64,000 bases of DNA, taken from NCBI RefSeq assembly GCF_009826935.1, contig NZ_WUMN01000003.1, positions 544,270 through 608,269 of the forward strand. The letters run 5' to 3'. Within the stretch, counting starts at the first letter, position 1, and each line of letters begins with the position of its first letter. The notes under the pieces are model-generated. The model was not told the origin of the DNA. It was given only the letters and a program-made list of their open reading frames with translations, and did not search any database. The DNA comes from Flavobacterium sp. Sd200 (GTDB lineage Bacteria; Bacteroidota; Bacteroidia; Flavobacteriales; Flavobacteriaceae). Made by a program: the position numbers and the translations under genes. Shown one piece after another: positions 59,523 through 64,000 of the stretch.

Positions 59523-61358
59523 TTAATTTACTTCAAGATATTTTTCTAACGAAGGTAAAACAAGTTGCGGTGTAAACTCTTCATACAATCGCATGGCTTC
59601 TTTTTTCATTTCCTTCGGCATTTTACTGCCATAAAGTTCCGGTTTAAAATCATGCAGGTGGACTGATACAACAGTTTTTCCATCATCAAACGAGTTCCAC
59701 GCCGATTTGTTAATCCATGTGGAAAAGATTGTAAAGGTTGGAATTTTAATAGCTTTTGCCATGTTTACGGCACCGCCCTCGTTGCTGATAAGCGCATCAC
59801 AGTGATACAGAACCGATAAAAACTCTCTTATAGTTCCGGGTGTAATGTCCATCCTTATTTTTTCACGGGTTTCCGGCTTGCATAAATTATAAATTTCGAT
59901 AGCCTGTTCTGCCTGTGCAGGTATGTAATTAAATACCAATGTAACATCTTCTTTGGCAATAACATCCAGTAGTTGTGCCATGTATGGAGCCGGATAAGTT
60001 TTATTCTTGCCACTGCCCAATACACCAATCATATAAAGTTTAGAGGCTTTATCAAGCCCTTTTTCAGCCACTATACGTTTTCCGTTTGCTATTTCCGCAT
60101 CGCTCATATATATAATAGGGCGGTTGCTAAGTTTAGCATCAGGCTGTAAAACTTTTAATAGCTGTAAACGGTTGTCTACTGCAAGACCGGCATTGCTAAC
60201 CGGGATTTTTAATTCTTTTACCGTATCGGTATATAAAAAACTGGTGTAGCTTTTATAGAACCCTATTTTTTGTTTGGAGCCGGAGAATGCCACTATAAGA
60301 TTACTCTCTAATATACCATAGGCATCTATAACAATGTCATATTTTTCTTTTCGCGTTTTAATTAAAAACTGTAAAAAGTGCCATTTGTTTTGGCGGTATT
60401 TGTTGTCGAACAAAATCACCCGGTCTATATTAGGGTTATTTTCTACTACAGGTTGAGTAAACGGATAGATAAGATATTCAATACTCGATTGTTTATATAT
60501 TGCCTTAAGGTTGTTGCAAATAATAGAGCTTACCAAAACATCGCCTATCATTTTTTGCTGGATAACCAAAATTTTAAGTTTAAGGTTTTCAGGCTCGGCG
60601 CGTTGCATCTCTACTAAATACACATAACGCATGTATTCGTCCTGAGCAAGTATATCGGCAATTTCATAACCGCGCCTTCCGTTAAGAAAGCCCAGTTTTA
60701 AAACATAATATTTAAAGAACCTGAACCACGGCCTTAGTTTATAGTGAAAAAAGTTAGGTTTAATGTTCTTGTCCAGCAACTCTTTGGCTTTAAGCCGGCT
60801 GTACATTAACCTTTTGCTTAAAAAATCTTCTTTGTTTTTAAACGAATAGTGATCTATTGCATATCGTAACGAACCTACCGCTCCTTTAATATCCAGTTTT
60901 TCGTGTACAAGCTTTTTAGAATAACGGCACTTTGACCTCCTGAATATACGGATGGTCTTATCGGTATTAACACTGTTATTTATTAATGGTTTGCCTTCAT
61001 AATAAAAAGTTCGCTTTACTAAAAAAGCTACCTCTTCCGGCTGGCTGTTAATTTTTTTCCTTATCTCTGCAATACCTTTTTGCGATACTCTTTCGTCGGC
61101 ATCAAAAAAAACGACCCAGTCATAAGAAGCCAGGTCTATAGTATAGTTGCGCTGAGAAGAAAAATCGTCAAATACCCTTTGATAAAAACGCACATGCGGA
61201 AATTCCTCCCTAATAATTTTAGGAGTATTATCGGTACTAAAAGAATCTACAACAACGATCTCGTCGGCAAACGACATGTTGTGCAGATATTCCCTTATAT
61301 TATGCTCTTCGTTAAAAACAATGGCAAGGGCAGATATTTTTGTGGCAGGTTTATCCAT
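59523..61358 (-). CDS. GT2-GT9 fusion glycosyltransferase
   Basis: A 611-residue fusion. Residues 1-235 form a GT2 domain of the WaaE/KdtX type (ISALAIVFNEEHNIREYL, VVVDSFSTDNT, FFDADERVS at 84-92). Residues about 261-611 form a heptosyltransferase-like GT9 domain (LKLKILVIQQKMIGDVLVSS, YMIGVLGSGKNKTYPAPY, ISNEGGAVNMAKAIKIPTFTIF). A glucosyl or galactosyl transferase joined to a heptosyl-type transferase suggests two consecutive steps in the LPS core by one chain. Its stop lies 164 bp from the dapD start? No: dapD lies just upstream on the same strand, 3 bp away. Confidence 0.88.
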   Translation of the reverse strand: MDKPATKISALAIVFNEEHNIREYLHNMSFADEIVVVDSFSTDNTPKIIREEFPHVRFYQRVFDDFSSQRNYTIDLASYDWVVFFDADERVSQKGIAEIRKKINSQPEEVAFLVKRTFYYEGKPLINNSVNTDKTIRIFRRSKCRYSKKLVHEKLDIKGAVGSLRYAIDHYSFKNKEDFLSKRLMYSRLKAKELLDKNIKPNFFHYKLRPWFRFFKYYVLKLGFLNGRRGYEIADILAQDEYMRYVYLVEMQRAEPENLKLKILVIQQKMIGDVLVSSIICNNLKAIYKQSSIEYLIYPFTQPVVENNPNIDRVILFDNKYRQNKWHFLQFLIKTRKEKYDIVIDAYGILESNLIVAFSGSKQKIGFYKSYTSFLYTDTVKELKIPVSNAGLAVDNRLQLLKVLQPDAKLSNRPIIYMSDAEIANGKRIVAEKGLDKASKLYMIGVLGSGKNKTYPAPYMAQLLDVIAKEDVTLVFNYIPAQAEQAIEIYNLCKPETREKIRMDITPGTIREFLSVLYHCDALISNEGGAVNMAKAIKIPTFTIFSTWINKSAWNSFDDGKTVVSVHLHDFKPELYGSKMPKEMKKEAMRLYEEFTPQLVLPSLEKYLEVN

Positions 61359-61361
61359 TTA

Positions 61362-62177
61362 TTAAACCGCTACATCATATTCGCGTAAAGCGTTGTTAAG
61401 CGATGTTTTAAGATCGGTAGAAGGTTTGCGTTTTCCAATAATAAGTGCGCATGGCACCTGATATTCGCCTGCTGCGAATTTTTTTGTATAACTGCCCGGT
61501 ATAACTACACTGCGTGCAGGTACAACACCTTTCATTTCTACAGGCTCGTCTCCGGTAACATCAATTATTTTTGTACTGGCTGTAAGACATACGTTAGCTC
61601 CAAGAACAGCTTCGGTCTCAACGCGAACACCTTCAACTACTATACAGCGAGATCCAATAAAGGCGCCATCTTCTATAATAACGGGTGCAGCCTGTAGCGG
61701 TTCAAGCACACCGCCAATGCCTACGCCACCACTAAGGTGTACATTTTTACCTATCTGTGCACAACTGCCCACGGTAGCCCAGGTGTCAACCATAGTTCCT
61801 TCATCTACATAGGCACCAATGTTTACATAACTCGGCATTAATATAACGCCCGATGATATATAAGCACCATATCGTGCTACAGCATTAGGCACCACACGAA
61901 TGCCTTTTTCGGCAAAATTGCGTTTTAAAAGCATTTTATCATGATATTCAAAAATACCAGCCTCAAGTGTTTCCATTTTTTGAATAGGGAAGTAAAGCAC
62001 CACGGCTTTTTTAACCCATTCATTAACCTGCCACCCTCCTTCAATAGGCTCGGCAACCCTCAGTTTTCCGTTGTCTATCAGTTCTATAACTTCGCGAATG
62101 GCGTTAATTGTGGTTTCTTCCTGTAGCAGGGCGCGGTCGTCCCATGCTTTTTCTATAATGGTTTGTAGTGTGGTCAT
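61362..62177 (-). CDS. dapD: Tetrahydrodipicolinate N-succinyltransferase
   Basis: A 271-residue DapD, transferring succinyl from succinyl-CoA to tetrahydrodipicolinate in the succinylase branch of lysine and diaminopimelate synthesis. The left-handed beta-helix repeats are clear (VNIGAYVDEGTMVDTWATVGSCAQIGKNVH, GVGIGGVLEPLQAAPVIIEDGAFIGS). It precedes the GT2-GT9 fusion gene by 3 bp on the same strand. A TATCTTTG -7 box lies upstream on the minus strand (62197-62204). Confidence 0.95.
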   Translation of the reverse strand: MTTLQTIIEKAWDDRALLQEETTINAIREVIELIDNGKLRVAEPIEGGWQVNEWVKKAVVLYFPIQKMETLEAGIFEYHDKMLLKRNFAEKGIRVVPNAVARYGAYISSGVILMPSYVNIGAYVDEGTMVDTWATVGSCAQIGKNVHLSGGVGIGGVLEPLQAAPVIIEDGAFIGSRCIVVEGVRVETEAVLGANVCLTASTKIIDVTGDEPVEMKGVVPARSVVIPGSYTKKFAAGEYQVPCALIIGKRKPSTDLKTSLNNALREYDVAV

Positions 62178-62320
62178 GATATAAATTATAATTGGGCAAA
62201 GATAGCAAACCTATTAAAATAGACTATTTATTGCCATAAATATCACAACAAAGCAGTATTAAATTATGGATGCAGTAAAAAAGGGCGTACCTTTAAAAAT
62301 TGCATTTAAACTTATATAAT

Positions 62321-63052
62321 ATGAAAGATAATTTTTCAGCTCAGTCCGCTGCTTATTCTCAATTTCGTCCACACTACCCGGCAGAGATGATACAGTATAT
62401 ACTATCTCATGTGCAAAATTTTGATATGGCCTTAGATGTTGCCACAGGAAACGGGCAGGTAGCGGTGGCATTGGCTCCTTATTTTAAAGAAGTATATGCC
62501 ACAGATATTAGTACAAAGCAATTAGAAAATGCAAAACAGCTACCTAATATTATATATAAGGAGGGGAGTGCTGAAGAAACCGGTTTTAATAATTCGCAGT
62601 TTGACCTTATCACTGTTGCCCAGGCCATACATTGGTTTGATTTTGATGTTTTTTATAGAGAAATTAAACGGGTATTAAAACCAAATGGGATTTTAGCGGT
62701 AATGGGATACGGCGTTTTTTCTACAAATCTGGATACCGATATTATATTATCGCACTTTTATAAAGAAATTGTCGGGCCCTATTGGGATGCCGAACGCAAA
62801 TATGTAGACGAAAACTATACTACAATACCATTCCCGTTTCGGGAAATTGAGAGCAGAAAGTTCTTTAACCGCTTTACCTGGACGTTAGAGCAACTTGTAG
62901 GATACCTTCAAACGTGGTCGGCAACACAACACTATATTAAAGATAAAGGTGTAGATCCGGTACACCTTATATATAATGACTTAAAAACTTCATGGCAAAA
63001 AAGCGATAAGCAAGTGTTTTTCCCGCTTTTATTAAGAATAGGGGAGGTGTGA
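62321..63052 (+). CDS. Class I AdoMet-dependent methyltransferase
   Basis: A 243-residue methyltransferase. Motif I reads ALDVATGNGQVAVAL (about residues 33-47), motif II VYATDIST, then LITVAQAIHWFDFDVFYREIKRVLKPNG (motifs III-IV). The family (Methyltransf_11/25 like) works on small molecules or lipids; the substrate is unknown. The start at MKDNFSAQSAAYSQFRP (62321) is chosen because the first seven codons upstream add nothing recognisable. Divergent from dapD. Confidence 0.85.
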   Translation: MKDNFSAQSAAYSQFRPHYPAEMIQYILSHVQNFDMALDVATGNGQVAVALAPYFKEVYATDISTKQLENAKQLPNIIYKEGSAEETGFNNSQFDLITVAQAIHWFDFDVFYREIKRVLKPNGILAVMGYGVFSTNLDTDIILSHFYKEIVGPYWDAERKYVDENYTTIPFPFREIESRKFFNRFTWTLEQLVGYLQTWSATQHYIKDKGVDPVHLIYNDLKTSWQKSDKQVFFPLLLRIGEV

Positions 63053-63424
63053 TCAATAATAAAAGCAGACTTTCTTTATAAGTAGCGGTCGTCTTAAGTG
63101 CTATTTTATAATGTCAGTACCCGCTTTTTGCTGTAGCCCTTCGCTGTGCTGCGGGGCTGTCGCGTCAATCGGGGCTAAGGGGTGGGGTAGTTTTGTGTTT
63201 GTGAGCTTTTTTACGTTAGTTTATTACAGGATTTGAGTGTAGCTTTCCTCTCTCCTTTGAGCAGGGGGAGGAAGTGAGGCTTTTACCAGATCCTTAAATC
63301 TTCACTCCAAACTCATTCTGTTATTAAAAAATAGCCAAAGCTTGGCTGTAAAACCCACCAACCTTTCAATATCCTAAAAAACCTTCAAAAAACTTTTCTT
63401 TGCAAACATCAGTTAAACAGTGAG
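63053..63424. other. Gene-free region with degenerate repeats
   Basis: No coding sequence found. The segment 63121-63190 (CCGCTTTTTGCTGTAGCCCT onward, with CTTCGCTGTGCTGCGGGGCT) resembles another interspersed Bacteroidota repeat, and 63247-63280 (CTCTCTCCTTTGAGCAGGGG) resembles the 37158-37192 arm of the cphB repeat. A short hairpin AGCCAA/TTGGCT lies at 63332-63347. Confidence 0.5.
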
Positions 63425-63470
63425 TTAATAAAAACTTAAAAAAAAGATTAAAAAAAGGTTATGTAAAAGC

Positions 63471-63500
63471 TTGTAAAAGTAAAAAAGAGTGGTACTTTTG
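63471..63500 (+). promoter_or_regulatory. Tandem promoter P1 of a presumed rRNA operon
   Basis: TTG (63471-63473), 19 bp, TACTTTTG (63493-63500), followed by CACCCGC and, further on, AAGTTCACTGACAGACTGAC (63519-63538), which recurs in altered form after P2 and P3. Confidence 0.75.
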
Positions 63501-63639
63501 CACCCGCAATCAAGCACAAGTTCACTGACAGACTGACACAAGCAAAAAGAGAAGAAAACCTTTATATAATAAGAGTTTTGCTGTAAAGGCGGAGCTGTAT
63601 TAATAGAGGAAAGCATCGAAAAAAAAGTTTAAAAAAAGT

Positions 63640-63671
63640 TTGCATGGAAAGGAAAAAGGTTGTTATCTTTG
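63640..63671 (+). promoter_or_regulatory. Tandem promoter P2
   Basis: TTG (63640-63642), 21 bp, TATCTTTG (63664-63671), then CCACCCCAAACCGAGAGG and AAGTTCATTGCAAGACTG (63697-63714). Same consensus with a 2-bp longer spacer. Confidence 0.75.
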
Positions 63672-63777
63672 CCACCCCAAACCGAGAGGATTGGGAAGTT
63701 CATTGCAAGACTGAAAAGACCGGATTTTATTAAAGAATAGGCTTTGAAAAAGGCTGAAAAAATAAATAAAAAAAAGC

Positions 63778-63809
63778 TTGGATGATAAGGGAAAAAGATT
63801 TTATCTTTG
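63778..63809 (+). promoter_or_regulatory. Tandem promoter P3
   Basis: TTG (63778-63780), 21 bp, TATCTTTG (63802-63809), then CCCACCCAAACCGAAAGG and GAGTTCATTGCAAGACTG (63833-63850), a near copy of P2 with its downstream block. Confidence 0.75.
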
Positions 63810-63900
63810 CCCACCCAAACCGAAAGGAAAGGGAGTTCATTGCAAGACTGGTTGACTTTAAAACGAAGCTTAAAAAAATAAATTTTTTTTCAAAAAAAGC

Positions 63901-63930
63901 TTGTGAGTTTAAAAAGAAGTTGTAGTTTTG
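63901..63930 (+). promoter_or_regulatory. Tandem promoter P4, closest to the presumed 16S gene
   Basis: TTG (63901-63903), 19 bp, TAGTTTTG (63923-63930), then CAGCCGC. The remaining 70 bp to the edge look like an rRNA leader (no CDS). A 16S gene is not visible in the window; it is inferred to begin beyond the right edge. Confidence 0.7.
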
Positions 63931-64000
63931 CAGCCGCTTAGAGAATGAGAGAATAAAGAAATTGAAAGTCTTTAAAACTTGAATCTTTAAACGGGTAAAA

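Noticed and set aside
63425..63814. Two small minus-strand ORFs across the promoter array
   Set aside because: They cover the tandem promoters and A/T-runs, give Phe-rich low-complexity peptides and have no start signals of their own.
63931..64000. Start of the 16S rRNA gene
   Set aside because: No 16S 5' signature such as AGAGTTTGATCCTGG is present before the edge; only a leader-like stretch is seen.

Overview
The window looks like chromosomal DNA of a member of the Bacteroidota, most likely a Flavobacterium-type Flavobacteriaceae. The evidence is the low-to-moderate GC content, promoters of the TTG-N19-21-TAnnTTTG type instead of the proteobacterial -35/-10, weak Shine-Dalgarno sequences, a PorT-like type IX secretion protein, a SusC/SusD pair, a T9SS-sorted protease, lipoproteins with acidic +2/+3 residues, and family-typical proteins (DUF5686, PF14121-type porin, 2TM, DUF7660). 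No integrated phage, transposase, CRISPR array or tRNA gene was seen.

Layout. 1-10.8 kb: mostly minus-strand housekeeping genes: a partial TamL-type Omp85 lipoprotein, a TrmH-like rRNA methyltransferase (plus), then porT, ubiE/menG, a DUF7660 protein, folA, a 2TM protein, a TonB-like secreted protein, thyA, a lipoprotein, a bifunctional-nuclease-family protein, and the electron-transfer flavoprotein genes etfB-etfA. 11-19.5 kb: a TlpA-like thioredoxin bracketed by direct repeats, pyruvate dehydrogenase E1 beta, a DUF5686 outer-membrane protein, lysS, a lipoprotein, lipB and rnhB. 19.8-27.6 kb: a SusC-SusD-lipoprotein operon followed by a subtilisin-like T9SS protease, probably a peptide or glycan uptake locus. 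27.8-33.2 kb: a porin, a CBS-type PLP enzyme, a DEDDh exonuclease, and a secreted protein usually mislabelled asparagine synthetase B.

33.2-40.2 kb: a cyanophycin-type storage-polymer locus (cphA divergent from cphB and an isoaspartyl peptidase) followed by a periplasmic or surface lipoprotein trehalase with an EF-hand-like loop. 40.3-48.1 kb: msrA, a LolD-like ATPase, then a vitamin B12 uptake locus: a cobalamin riboswitch preceding btuB and a BtuG-like beta-propeller lipoprotein on the minus strand, with a divergent BtuF-BtuC-BtuD ABC importer on the plus strand. 48.1-50.1 kb: a PAS-LuxR regulator and three small unknown genes.

50.1-61.4 kb: cca, tsaC and a sugar aminotransferase in an overlapping minus-strand operon, then a surface-glycan/LPS-core island with GT4, GT2, a DxD-type transferase, a Kdo/WaaP-like kinase and a GT2-GT9 fusion. 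61.4-63.05 kb: dapD and a methyltransferase. The last kilobase carries no gene. It holds repeat remnants and then four tandem TTG/TAnnTTTG promoters that look like an rRNA operon promoter array; the 16S gene itself would start beyond the right edge.

Several intergenic spaces contain interspersed palindromic repeats (3.06-3.19, 12.77-12.86, 37.07-37.19, 59.27-59.43 and 63.1-63.3 kb). All family assignments were made by reading the translations; no database search was run.
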